Shown here piece after piece: positions 1 through 6,889 of a stretch of 9,950 nucleotides of DNA. The translations under genes and the position numbers were made by a program. Position 1 is the stretch's first letter, and every line of letters begins with the position of its first letter. Origin of the DNA: JBGPIK01 sp041484845 (GTDB lineage: Bacteria; Desulfobacterota; Binatia; UBA9968); the NCBI GenBank assembly GCA_041484845.1, contig JBGPIK010000251.1:1-9950 (forward strand), written 5' to 3'. Under the pieces are notes generated by a model. The model was not told where the DNA came from and did no database searches. It saw only the letters and a program-made list of their open reading frames with translations.

Positions 1-747
1 CAGGGTACCTGCGTTACATGCCACGATGTTCATAACAGCCTCTTTGTTGAAGAAACGAGAGAAGCCGCGCTCAGGAAAGTATGTACCGATTGTCATAACA
101 AGTCTCTCTCAAGCATAAACCATCTCAACGGTCCCGGAACTCCTTTGGGAAACCTGGCGGGGACCTCAGAAGCATGGGAAGCATGCGTAACCTGCCATAT
201 GCCGAGGGCCACGGAATCAGGCTTCCCGATGCACCTGTGGAGGATAAATACTGCGGCTACTTACCGCACCTTCCCGACCGCAAAGGAGTTCGGTATTGGC
301 GCACCAGCAACAAAGAAGATCGCCATTGCGGCTCCTGACGGCACCTACACTAACGCAGTCTGGGTTGACGTTGACTACGTCTGCGGACAGTGCCACGGCG
401 GAGGCTTTGGTCCGACCGCAACACAGAACAGCGCTCCATACTTCACTAAGGCGGAGCTTTCCCGGTATGCTAAAGGCATGCACGGAAGTTGGGCCCCTAA
501 AGCGTCATTTACAAGCAGTATCAGCCACTTAACCGTAACCCTCACAGATGCCTCTACCGGCGATTATTCGATGTTCCCTCCAACGATCGCAGTGAATTGG
601 GGTGATGGAACGTCCTATAACGGCAATTCCGGCGAACGCATCTCACATACCTACCCGAAGGCCAAAACCTACACAATAGTGTATACGGTCACAGATTCAG
701 AAGGAGCCAAAGTAAGCAAGAAAATAAAAGTGGTAGCAAAAAAATGA
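1..747 (+). CDS. Multiheme c-type cytochrome with C-terminal PKD-like domain (5'-partial)
   Basis: The reading frame is open from the first base, so the true start lies outside the window; 248 residues are visible. Four CxxCH heme-attachment sites are seen: CVTCH (residues 4-8), CTDCH (28-32), CVTCH (62-66, continuing as CHMP) and CGQCH (128-132). Extra histidines, such as that in PMHLWRIN (~residue 78), could be distal heme ligands. From about residue 168 to the end there are no hemes. This tail has the features of a PKD/Ig-like beta-sandwich: VNWGDGT, then HTYPKAKTYTIVYTVTD. Such proteins are exported electron carriers whose hemes are attached in the periplasm; the PKD part probably mediates surface or protein contact. 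It would be a natural client of the Ccm proteins encoded downstream. An internal TTG at 145 could be mistaken for the start, but the heme motifs before it argue against that. Exact family and redox partner are unknown. Confidence 0.9.
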   Translation, partial: QGTCVTCHDVHNSLFVEETREAALRKVCTDCHNKSLSSINHLNGPGTPLGNLAGTSEAWEACVTCHMPRATESGFPMHLWRINTAATYRTFPTAKEFGIGAPATKKIAIAAPDGTYTNAVWVDVDYVCGQCHGGGFGPTATQNSAPYFTKAELSRYAKGMHGSWAPKASFTSSISHLTVTLTDASTGDYSMFPPTIAVNWGDGTSYNGNSGERISHTYPKAKTYTIVYTVTDSEGAKVSKKIKVVAKK

Positions 748-768
748 CACCGTAGGTTAGGTTAATCT

Positions 769-803
769 AAAAAAGGCAGGGGGGATTCCCTCCTGCCTTT
801 TTT
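769..803 (+). terminator. Rho-independent terminator after the cytochrome gene
   Basis: A 10-bp GC-rich stem (775-784 with 788-797, one G-U pair) closes on a 3-nt ATT loop. It is flanked by six A on the left and six T on the right, which could lengthen the stem or serve as the U-tract. It lies 22 bases after the cytochrome stop codon. The A/T flanks mean it might also work weakly in the opposite direction. Confidence 0.9.
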
Positions 804-1221
804 AATTTTCTTCAACCGACTCCCACGCTTCGACAACCAAACCGCATGTGATTGTCACCGGACGAAATCCCGGTCTAAACAATTACACGAAAGCTCCAGC
901 GCCGGCACTTGTTCTCCCACCTGTCACGGATCGGAAAGCTACAAGATCAACTACGCCCGATAATTCGCAGCTAAATTTTTTCACCATCGATCCGACTGGC
1001 TTCAAATGAATTTTTCCCCACTCACGTGACGGAGAATTCTCGCGCCGGATCGTTCGCCATTGTCATTTCCTCACCAGACATCCTTTCTCAGGTTTCGGAC
1101 TAACACATCCTCATTTTTTATAATTTCGGAAATCTATTGCCAAGGAATGTCCTATTTCCCCTTATAATTTCAGTGAAAGGCTAGAAACGGAGTGGCACGA
1201 AATTCGCTCAAAGGCAGTAGC
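804..1221. other. Intergenic region without a convincing gene
   Basis: No ORF with plausible coding character is seen on either strand. In frame 1, positions 847-961 read through CDCH (847-858) and CSPTCH (910-927) followed by GSESYKINYAR and a stop at 961. This resembles a decayed cytochrome c tail, but the spacings are not the standard CxxCH and there is no start. Two short palindromes, TCACGTGA (1022-1029) and GAGAATTCTC (1032-1041), lie almost adjacent. The last ~100 bases are AT-richer and hold the likely tRNA promoter. Confidence 0.5.
1137..1168 (+). promoter_or_regulatory. Candidate sigma70-type promoter for the tRNA gene
   Basis: A perfect TATAAT is at 1163-1168. The best upstream -35-like hexamer is TTGCCA at 1137-1142, but the 20-bp spacer is longer than the usual 17. 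Initiation near 1175 would give a 5' leader of about 45 nt before the tRNA. A second TATAAT at 1119-1124 lacks a good -35 element. The assignment rests on the -10 match and position only. Confidence 0.35.
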
Positions 1222-1350
1222 GTCCCTATCGTCTAGTGGCCCAGGACGCCGTTTCTCCTTTCAGTATTTTCTCGACGGAGGGTTACCCAAGTTTGATATG
1301 AAAGGAGTTTCAAGGCGGAAACCGAGGTTCAAATCCTCGTAGGGACGCCA
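1222..1350 (+). tRNA. tRNA-Glu(UUC) interrupted in the anticodon loop by a 53-nt insertion
   Basis: All parts of a bacterial tRNA-Glu are visible: acceptor stem GTCCCTA/TAGGGAC (1222-1228 with 1340-1346, perfect 7 bp), D arm (1231-1247), T arm CGAGG-TTCAAAT-CCTCG (1323-1339, perfect), discriminator G (1347) and encoded CCA (1348-1350). The 4-nt variable loop is the length seen in tRNA-Glu. The anticodon stem pairs CCGTT (1249-1253) with GGCGG (1314-1318), including two adjacent U-G pairs. The anticodon TTC is at 1309-1311 with U33 at 1308 and AA after it. Between position 32 (T1254) and U33 lie 53 extra bases (1255-1307). Without them the RNA is exactly 76 nt, as for E. coli tRNA-Glu. Whether it is spliced, tolerated or a pseudogene cannot be told from the sequence. 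Confidence 0.85.
1255..1307 (+). other. 53-nt hairpin insertion (putative intron) in tRNA-Glu
   Basis: The insert begins with CTCCTTTCA (1255-1263) and ends with TGAAAGGAG (1299-1307), a perfect 9-bp inverted repeat at its exact ends, enclosing a 35-nt loop. It would stack on the anticodon stem (extended by T1254-A1313) and leave TTTCA (1308-1312), which contains the anticodon, as a 3'-side bulge. The loop holds a small GGG-TTA-CCC hairpin (1280-1288). Known bacterial tRNA introns are group I or group II ribozymes of a few hundred nt or more, so this cannot be one. It also lacks the two 3-nt bulges flanking a 4-bp helix of the archaeal splicing motif. Boundaries could shift one base left (1254-1306). 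Confidence 0.6.
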
Positions 1351-1475
1351 ATCTAGAAGAATTATATTTCTATACTCACACCAGCGGTTATAAGCCCCGA
1401 GCAATCAGCCAGCGGCGAGCTCGCTTTCTTGTCCGATATTGTTTTGTTTTGCCTCCTCATGATACAAATTTGCCT

Positions 1476-2186
1476 ATGACCACATACGAAACCAAATCGT
1501 CAGGTGCGGGAAGAAAGATTCTCGGTGCGCTCGCTCTGATCTTTATAGTCGTGGGGCTTTATTGGGGTTTGATCAAAGCTCCGCCGGATGCTTATCAAGG
1601 GGACGTTCAACGGATTATGTATCTGCATATTCCGACGATCCTGACCGCCTATCTTTCTTATTTCATCGTTTTCATCGGCAGTTGCCTCTACCTGTGGAAA
1701 AGAGATCCCCGGGACGATGCTTTGGCATACTCGGCAGCGGAGATCGGGGTGCTCTTGACCGGACTCACGCTCGTTGAGGGGTCGATTTGGGGCAAACCAA
1801 CCTGGGGCGTCTGGTGGACTTGGGATGCGCGGCTGACTTTGACGGCGATTTTGTTTTTGATCTTTGTCGGTTATTTGATGCTTCGCTCTCTCATTGAGGA
1901 AGAGCACCGCGCCGCGGTAGCGGGCGCCGTGCTTGGAATTATCGGTTGTCTCGACATTCCGATCATCCACATGGCCGTGTACTGGTGGCGCACGTTACAC
2001 CAACCGCCGTCGATTCTGCGGCCCGATAAATTACCGTGGGAGAATATTCAATGGCCGTTGTTGATACCGCTCCTGATCAATCTTGCCGCGTTCATCTTGC
2101 TTTATTTTTATCTGCTATCGTTGCGTTTCCGGCTCGGCGATGTAAGGCAAGAAATAAGAAAGTTGAGGCTGGGAAGAATCGGCTGA
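1476..2186 (+). CDS. ccmC: Heme exporter/heme-handling membrane protein CcmC
   Basis: CcmC is an integral membrane protein of System I cytochrome c maturation. With CcmD it presents heme to the chaperone CcmE at the periplasmic face. The 236-residue product has about six hydrophobic segments and the tryptophan-rich WWD motif WGKPTWGVWWTWDARL (105-120). The two axial histidines known in E. coli (H60, H184) correspond to H51 in YLHIP and H175 in TLHQ, with identical 124-residue spacing. I chose ATG 1476, which gives a short cytosolic N-terminus; an in-frame TTG at 1449 would add nine residues. Neither start has a clear Shine-Dalgarno sequence. The gene is cut off from ccmDEFGH by a beta-propeller gene and a 448-bp gap, and ccmA/ccmB, often just upstream of ccmC, are not here. 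Translation may depend on transcription from the tRNA side. Confidence 0.93.
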   Translation: MTTYETKSSGAGRKILGALALIFIVVGLYWGLIKAPPDAYQGDVQRIMYLHIPTILTAYLSYFIVFIGSCLYLWKRDPRDDALAYSAAEIGVLLTGLTLVEGSIWGKPTWGVWWTWDARLTLTAILFLIFVGYLMLRSLIEEEHRAAVAGAVLGIIGCLDIPIIHMAVYWWRTLHQPPSILRPDKLPWENIQWPLLIPLLINLAAFILLYFYLLSLRFRLGDVRQEIRKLRLGRIG

Positions 2187-2271
2187 TTCATCGCGCTCAC
2201 TGACATCGCGAAGCCGAATCCAGGTCGGTAAAGCATTCTTCGTTCTATTCTCAAGCAAAGATTTTTAAGCC

Positions 2272-3324
2272 ATGACCCGTCGGAAAGTTAAGCACGTTTG
2301 TCTGTCGCTCATCATCGCCTTCGGGGCTGCGGCTCTCATGAGCAATGTCGTGTGGTCCCAAGATTTAGATGAAAGCCACATCGCTCATATCCGGCAGCTG
2401 ACCTTCGGCGGACAAAACGCCGAGGCTTATTTTTCTTCCGACGGCAGCAAGCTGATTTTTCAATCGACCCGCTCCCCGTTTAAGTGCGATCAAATTTACA
2501 CCATGAATAGCGACGGCAGCGACGTCAAACTTCTCAGCAGCGGCGCCGGCCGCACCACCTGCTCATTCTTTTTTCCCAACCAAAAACGCTTTATCTACGC
2601 TTCAACGCAGCTAGGGGGCGAAGCCTGCCCGCCGCCACCGGATCGTTCCAACGGTTATGTGTGGCCGATCTATCCGACCTACGACATTTTCAGCGCCGAT
2701 CTTGACGGGACAAACGTAAAACGGCTCACTAAAAACAAAGGTTACGATGCCGAAGGGGTCGTTTCTCCTGACGGCAAAAAAATCGTATTTACCTCCCTGC
2801 GCAGCGGCGATCTCGACATTTACCTTATGAACTCCGACGGGACTGGGGTACGACGTCTGACAAGTGAAAAGGGATACGACGGAGGACCGTTTTTTTCCTG
2901 GGACGGCAAACAGATCGTCTACCGCGCCTACCACCCGAAGACGGCGGCGGAAGTTTCCGAATACGAAGCCTTGTTAAAGCAGTCTTTGATCAAACCCACA
3001 CGCGCGGAAATCTATATTATGAACGCGGACGGCTCACGGCAACGACAGATTACCCAAAACGGCGCGGCCAATTGGGCGCCGTTCCTCCATCCGAACAACC
3101 AGCAGATCGTTTTTTCTTCCAATCTCCATGATCCTGAGCGCAGCAGTTTCTCCCTGTACGTCGTGAACACGGACGGCACCGGGTTGAAGCGGCTAACCAG
3201 CGGAGCGCGTTTTGACAGTTTTCCCATGATTTCGAGAGATGGAACCAAACTCGTGTTCGCGTCGACCAGAAATGCTGCGAACCCTCATGAGTTCAACATT
3301 TTTATCGCCGACTGGGTGCCATGA
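2272..3324 (+). CDS. Exported PD40/WD40-like (TolB-type) beta-propeller protein
   Basis: The 350-residue product starts with a basic, hydrophobic signal peptide, probably cleaved near residue 29 (VVWS before QDLDE). The rest is a string of five or six blades of the TolB-like PD40 type: blocks of DG(S/T/K).(L/I)(V/I)F.S(T/L)R followed by (D/E)IY.MN.DG(S/T)...(R/L)LT. Clear examples lie at about residues 60-85, 165-180 and 185-200, with further copies to the C-terminus. It is shorter than E. coli TolB (430 residues), lacks an obvious TolB N-terminal domain and is not next to pal or tolA, so it is probably not TolB itself. A periplasmic binding or scaffold role is likely but its ligand is unknown. 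It sits 85 bp after ccmC on the same strand, so a link to cytochrome assembly is possible but only by position. Confidence 0.85.
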   Translation: MTRRKVKHVCLSLIIAFGAAALMSNVVWSQDLDESHIAHIRQLTFGGQNAEAYFSSDGSKLIFQSTRSPFKCDQIYTMNSDGSDVKLLSSGAGRTTCSFFFPNQKRFIYASTQLGGEACPPPPDRSNGYVWPIYPTYDIFSADLDGTNVKRLTKNKGYDAEGVVSPDGKKIVFTSLRSGDLDIYLMNSDGTGVRRLTSEKGYDGGPFFSWDGKQIVYRAYHPKTAAEVSEYEALLKQSLIKPTRAEIYIMNADGSRQRQITQNGAANWAPFLHPNNQQIVFSSNLHDPERSSFSLYVVNTDGTGLKRLTSGARFDSFPMISRDGTKLVFASTRNAANPHEFNIFIADWVP

Positions 3325-3772
3325 CCTTATTTCGCCGTATTCGCTTTAGCTTACTTCTGCTGGGGCGCGACAAAATTTGATCTTCCGCCGCTATTTTTTC
3401 CTAACATTTGGAACTGATATTGCTATTTCTTGCAGTTGTTGGAAAACAGCGGTAACACGTCTATATATTAAAAGCTTTTTGGATATTTTCAGGTGGCCTG
3501 CGATTTGCGGTATTGATCGATTGAGGTATGGAAATCACGATTGCAGCGCCGGTCTCACAGCGAATAGACTTGTGCAAATTCCTATGGTAGTTTCGACAAA
3601 TATCAGCACACCGTACCACCCATCCCGCATTAAAGGAACCACAGGACTTGCAGCTTTACGCGATTAATTCCACTTGCAGACCGCGGCCTTCGTTGGAGTT
3701 CCTCGTTGCTTCGCTGCAAAGACAAATTTGGATTTATCGTGGGCTAAACGGCCTGTGTCGGAGATATTTCGA
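3325..3772. other. 448-bp intergenic region before ccmD
   Basis: No supported gene. A frame open from 3377 to 3667 has only a TTG start, no ribosome binding site and a composition unlike a real protein, so I do not call it. The region separates ccmC and the beta-propeller gene from the ccmD-H run and contains a candidate promoter. I saw no strong terminator after the beta-propeller stop codon. Confidence 0.5.
3439..3469 (+). promoter_or_regulatory. Candidate promoter for the ccmDEFGH operon
   Basis: TTGGAA (3439-3444) and TATATA (3462-3467) are separated by 17 bp, each matching four of six sigma70 consensus bases. TATATT (3464-3469) matches five but at a 19-bp spacer. Initiation near 3475 would give a leader of about 300 nt before ccmD, long enough to carry regulation, although I see no recognisable riboswitch. 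Confidence 0.35.
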
Positions 3773-3925
3773 ATGAACCCTTGGACATTTGTTTTTTTAG
3801 CGTACGGCATCGTCTCGGTTGCGCTTCTCGCGTATTTTCTCCTCCTAAAAAGACGGTTGCACAAGGCCGAGGCGGAACTAAATCAATTACGCTCTGAGGG
3901 AGCTGACCAAGATGCGAAAAAGTAG
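3773..3925 (+). CDS. ccmD: Heme exporter accessory protein CcmD
   Basis: A 50-residue protein with a single N-terminal membrane segment (about residues 4-23), then a basic KRR patch and a charged, coiled-coil-like tail (HKAEAELNQLRSE). Size, topology and position directly before ccmE fit CcmD, which in E. coli associates with CcmC and helps release holo-CcmE. Sequence conservation in this family is low, so the call rests largely on context. The frame is open further upstream, but ATG 3773 is chosen because GGAG lies 9 bases before it and translation from there gives the right topology. Its 3' end overlaps ccmE by 14 bp, which suggests translational coupling. Confidence 0.85.
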   Translation: MNPWTFVFLAYGIVSVALLAYFLLLKRRLHKAEAELNQLRSEGADQDAKK

Positions 3926-4358
3926 ACGTTATATTATCGGTGCTCTGATCATTGCCGCCGCGTTGGCCTATATCATCTATGGCGGCATGCAGGAAGCAAT
4001 CGTTTATTTCGTTACTCCCACCGAGCTAAAGGCAAAAGAGCGTACATCCACGGACAAATTCCTAAGGATGGGCGGGATGGTCGTTAAAGGCTCGCTGCAA
4101 AAGGACGTGAGAAATCTCACCTATCATTTTGAGATCACGGATGGAACAACCGCTATCCCGGTTTTTTTCCGCGGTGTTCCGCCGGATCTGTTTGCTGATG
4201 GCAAGGGAGCGGTGGTCGAAGGTCGGATGGACGGAGCTGGGGTTTTCCAGGCGACAACGATCATGGCCAAACACGCTGAAGAATACAAGCCGCCTCCTGC
4301 CGGGCAGGCGAGTTATCCCCACAAGTTCGTTCCCAGCAAGGATCAGGCAAAGCAATGA
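3912..4358 (+). CDS. ccmE: Heme chaperone CcmE
   Basis: CcmE covalently binds heme in the periplasm and passes it to CcmF/CcmH for ligation to apocytochrome c. The 148-residue product (E. coli 159) has one N-terminal membrane anchor (about 7-23) and an OB-fold periplasmic domain with the conserved stretches YFVTPTEL, RMGGMVVKGS and VPVFFRGV-like IPVFFRGVPPDLF. The heme-binding motif is MAKHAEEYKPP: H121 is the covalent heme histidine and Y125 the axial tyrosine (E. coli H130 and Y134). The purine-rich GAGGGAG at 3896-3902, inside ccmD, sits 9 bases before the ATG. The stop overlaps the ccmF start in an ATGA. It is the histidine form rather than the cysteine (CxxxY) variant. Confidence 0.97.
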   Translation: MRKSRRYIIGALIIAAALAYIIYGGMQEAIVYFVTPTELKAKERTSTDKFLRMGGMVVKGSLQKDVRNLTYHFEITDGTTAIPVFFRGVPPDLFADGKGAVVEGRMDGAGVFQATTIMAKHAEEYKPPPAGQASYPHKFVPSKDQAKQ

Positions 4359-6337
4359 CTGCAATCATCGGTCATACCAGCATTCTATTGGCCTTAATAT
4401 TGGCGTTCGCCGGCATCGTCATTCCGATTATCGGATCGCGATCCGGGCATGGGGGCTATGTTCGCTGGGCTCGCGCGGCGATTACGGGACAGTTTTTTCT
4501 CGTCACCGTGGCTGCGTTATCACTGATCTACGGCCTGGTGTCCACTGATTTTTCGATCCGCTACGTCGCTTTTAACACAACACGCGCTACGCCTATTTAT
4601 TATCGCATTACGGGGTTATGGGGAGCTCTCGAAGGCTCATTGATGCTTTGGGAGTGGATTCTCATTATCTTTTCCGGGATCGTCGCTTGGGTCTATCGCG
4701 ATCGTCACCGTGAAATGATGCCGTGGGTGCTGATGATTTTTTCCATCACCTCGGCATTCTTTCTCATCGTCGTTGGGTTTGTTTCCAACCCGTTCGAAAC
4801 CATCTTCCCCGTCCCATTGGACGGCCGCGGCCTTAACCCGCTGCTCGAAGACGCCAACATGATGAGCCACCCGCCGATGCTGTACACCGGTTTTGTCGGC
4901 CTCATGGTGCCTTATGCCTTTGCCATGGCTGCGCTCATCGTAGGAAAGTTGGACGAAGCCTGGATTGTCACCACGCGCCGCTGGACCATTATCGCATGGT
5001 TTTTCTTAACGATCGGCAATCTGATCGGAGCGTGGTGGTCGTACCATGTCCTTGGCTGGGGCGGCTATTGGGCCTGGGATCCGGTGGAAAATGCGGCGTT
5101 CATGCCCTGGCTTCCGGCGACTGCCTTCCTTCATTCCATTCAAGTACAAGAGCGCCGCCGCATGCTCAAGGTCTGGAATCTGTCCCTGATTATCATCGCC
5201 TTCAGTCTTACTATTTTCGGAACTTTTCTCACGCGCTCCGGAATACTTTCTTCTATTCACGCGTTTTCCTCCGGGCCCGTGGGTATCGTTTTTCTCATTT
5301 TTCTGTCGTTCGTTTTGCTGAGCTCATTTGGTTTGCTCGCCTATAGATCTGATCGATTGAAAGGACAACCCGAGCTCGATTCGATGGTTAGCCGCGAGTC
5401 GGCATTCTTGCTCAACAACATCGTTCTGGTTTCAGCGCTCTTCACCATATTTCTCGGCACCATTTTCCCCTTGTTGTCGGAGGCGGTAGCGGGCGTTCAG
5501 GTGAGCGTGGGCGGCCCCTATTTTAACTCCGTTACGGTCCCTCTTTTTCTGCTGTTGGTTTTTCTTATGGGTGTGGGGCCGATCATCGCATGGCGCAAAG
5601 CTTCATGGGATAACCTGAAGCGCAATTTTCTCTGGCCCTCGGCAGCGTCACTGCTATTCGCGCTGGGATTGTTTGTCTGGAAGGTACGCGACTTCATGCC
5701 TTTGCTCGGCTTCACCCTTATGGCTTTTGTGGTGTTTACGATTCTTTATGACACCGCCCTGGCCTTGCGGGCTCGGCGGCGCATCGCCGGCGAAGGTATC
5801 TTCAGTGGGCTCGTCACCTTGGCTCGGCGTAATCAGAGACGTTACGGCGGATTCGTCGTCCATTTAGGCGTGGTACTGATCGTCATGGGCATCGCAGGTT
5901 CGATGACGTACAGCGTCGAGCGCGAGGCGACTCTCGGATTAAACGAACAGATGAGCGTCGGAAACTATCTCGTTCGCTTTGAAGGTTTACACGGCGCGCA
6001 ACAGCCTACGCATTTCCGTGTGGAAGCCGCCTTCAGGGTCTTTCGCGGCACTCACGACCTGGGCATTCTGTCGCCCGCGCTGAAATTTTTTCCAACACAG
6101 CAATCCCCTGTCGGACGCGCTGTCCATCGCAGCACCTTAACCGAAGACATTTATCTTATTCTCTCCGGCTTCAGCGAAGTGGACAAGAATCAGGCGACTC
6201 TGAAAGTTCTAGTTCGCCCTCTGGTCGTGTGGATGTGGATTGGCGGCGTGGTCATTCTTCTGGGCACGCTGCTCGCGATTCTCCCTCTGGGAAAAGTATT
6301 GTCACAAGAGGATCAAAGATGGCTTGGCGCCGCCTGA
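4355..6337 (+). CDS. ccmF: Cytochrome c heme lyase subunit CcmF
   Basis: CcmF is a large polytopic membrane protein that, with CcmH/CcmI, reduces and ligates heme from holo-CcmE to the CxxCH cysteines of apocytochromes. The product has 660 residues (E. coli 647) with many hydrophobic segments. The WWD signature HVLGWGGYWAWDPVENAA covers residues 231-248. The four functional histidines correspond to E. coli residues: periplasmic H172 (SHPPMLYTGF) and H302 (SIHAF), and membrane heme b ligands H260 (FLHSIQ) and H503 (VVHLGV), matching H173, H303, H261 and H491. It overlaps ccmE by 4 bp and ccmG by 19 bp, so expression is probably coupled. The protein appears complete. Confidence 0.98.
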   Translation: MTAIIGHTSILLALILAFAGIVIPIIGSRSGHGGYVRWARAAITGQFFLVTVAALSLIYGLVSTDFSIRYVAFNTTRATPIYYRITGLWGALEGSLMLWEWILIIFSGIVAWVYRDRHREMMPWVLMIFSITSAFFLIVVGFVSNPFETIFPVPLDGRGLNPLLEDANMMSHPPMLYTGFVGLMVPYAFAMAALIVGKLDEAWIVTTRRWTIIAWFFLTIGNLIGAWWSYHVLGWGGYWAWDPVENAAFMPWLPATAFLHSIQVQERRRMLKVWNLSLIIIAFSLTIFGTFLTRSGILSSIHAFSSGPVGIVFLIFLSFVLLSSFGLLAYRSDRLKGQPELDSMVSRESAFLLNNIVLVSALFTIFLGTIFPLLSEAVAGVQVSVGGPYFNSVTVPLFLLLVFLMGVGPIIAWRKASWDNLKRNFLWPSAASLLFALGLFVWKVRDFMPLLGFTLMAFVVFTILYDTALALRARRRIAGEGIFSGLVTLARRNQRRYGGFVVHLGVVLIVMGIAGSMTYSVEREATLGLNEQMSVGNYLVRFEGLHGAQQPTHFRVEAAFRVFRGTHDLGILSPALKFFPTQQSPVGRAVHRSTLTEDIYLILSGFSEVDKNQATLKVLVRPLVVWMWIGGVVILLGTLLAILPLGKVLSQEDQRWLGAA

Positions 6338-6885
6338 TCATAACGCTTGCTATTATCGCGCCCGTCCTGTGGTTATTTGCGTTCGGATTTCAGCGGGATT
6401 CGCACTATATCAAGTCGCCACTGCTGGCGAAGGAAGCTGCACCCTTTGCCGTAACGCTCTTTGATGGGCGCAAAGTTGCGCTCAGCGACTTTCACGGCAA
6501 GGCTGTATTCCTAAACTTCTGGTCGTCCTGGTGCCCTCCGTGCCGCGAGGAAGCAAGGGATCTGGAAGCGGCATGGCAGCGCGTGAAAGACAAAAACATG
6601 GTATTCATCGGTGTCGCTCTGCAAGATACCGACAAGGATTCGCGCGCATTCTTGCAGGAATTCGGCATCACTTATCCCAACGGTAAAGACGAATCCGGAA
6701 AGATCTCCGTGGATTACGGGACTTGGGGCATTCCGGAGAGTTTTTTCATTGATCCGCAGGGGCGCATTACTTATAAACACGTTGGCGGCATCCGCGCCGC
6801 GCTGGTTACGGCGAAGCTCGAAGAAGCTTCACGTGGCATCGTCAGCACGTCAGAGGGGCAAGGCGAGTATCAGTCAATCCGTTAA
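6319..6885 (+). CDS. ccmG: Thiol:disulfide oxidoreductase CcmG/DsbE (TlpA-like thioredoxin fold)
   Basis: CcmG keeps apocytochrome c or CcmH cysteines reduced in the periplasm before heme attachment. The 188-residue product (E. coli 185) has an N-terminal membrane anchor (about 6-24) and a thioredoxin-fold domain with active site WCPPC (C72, C75), where many CcmG proteins have CPTC. The cis-proline region YGTWGIPESFFIDPQGRI, followed by YKHVGG, matches the family's YGxxGxPExFxID pattern. ATG 6319 is preferred over an in-frame upstream start at 6229, because AAGAGGA (6306-6312) lies 6 bases before it and the signal anchor begins there. It overlaps the end of ccmF by 19 bp and is followed 4 bp later by the ccmH/I gene. 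Confidence 0.95.
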   Translation: MAWRRLIITLAIIAPVLWLFAFGFQRDSHYIKSPLLAKEAAPFAVTLFDGRKVALSDFHGKAVFLNFWSSWCPPCREEARDLEAAWQRVKDKNMVFIGVALQDTDKDSRAFLQEFGITYPNGKDESGKISVDYGTWGIPESFFIDPQGRITYKHVGGIRAALVTAKLEEASRGIVSTSEGQGEYQSIR

Positions 6886-6889
6886 GAAA

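Noticed and set aside
1255..1307. Archaeal-type intron with bulge-helix-bulge motif
   Set aside because: The fold gives one 5-nt bulge next to a 9-bp helix rather than two 3-nt bulges around 4 bp, and the neighbouring genes are bacterial.
1222..1350. Group I intron in the tRNA
   Set aside because: A 53-nt insert cannot hold the group I core (P3-P8); known examples are several-fold longer.
2272..3324. TolB of the Tol-Pal system
   Set aside because: The protein is shorter, lacks an obvious N-terminal TolB domain and has no tol or pal neighbours.
3377..3667. 96-residue plus-strand ORF between the beta-propeller gene and ccmD
   Set aside because: It has only a TTG start, no ribosome binding site, no recognisable domain and an unnatural amino acid mix, so it is probably chance.
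6611..6889. 93-residue N-terminal extension of the CcmH/CcmI frame inside ccmG
   Set aside because: It overlaps conserved ccmG in another frame, and a proper signal peptide begins exactly at ATG 6890.
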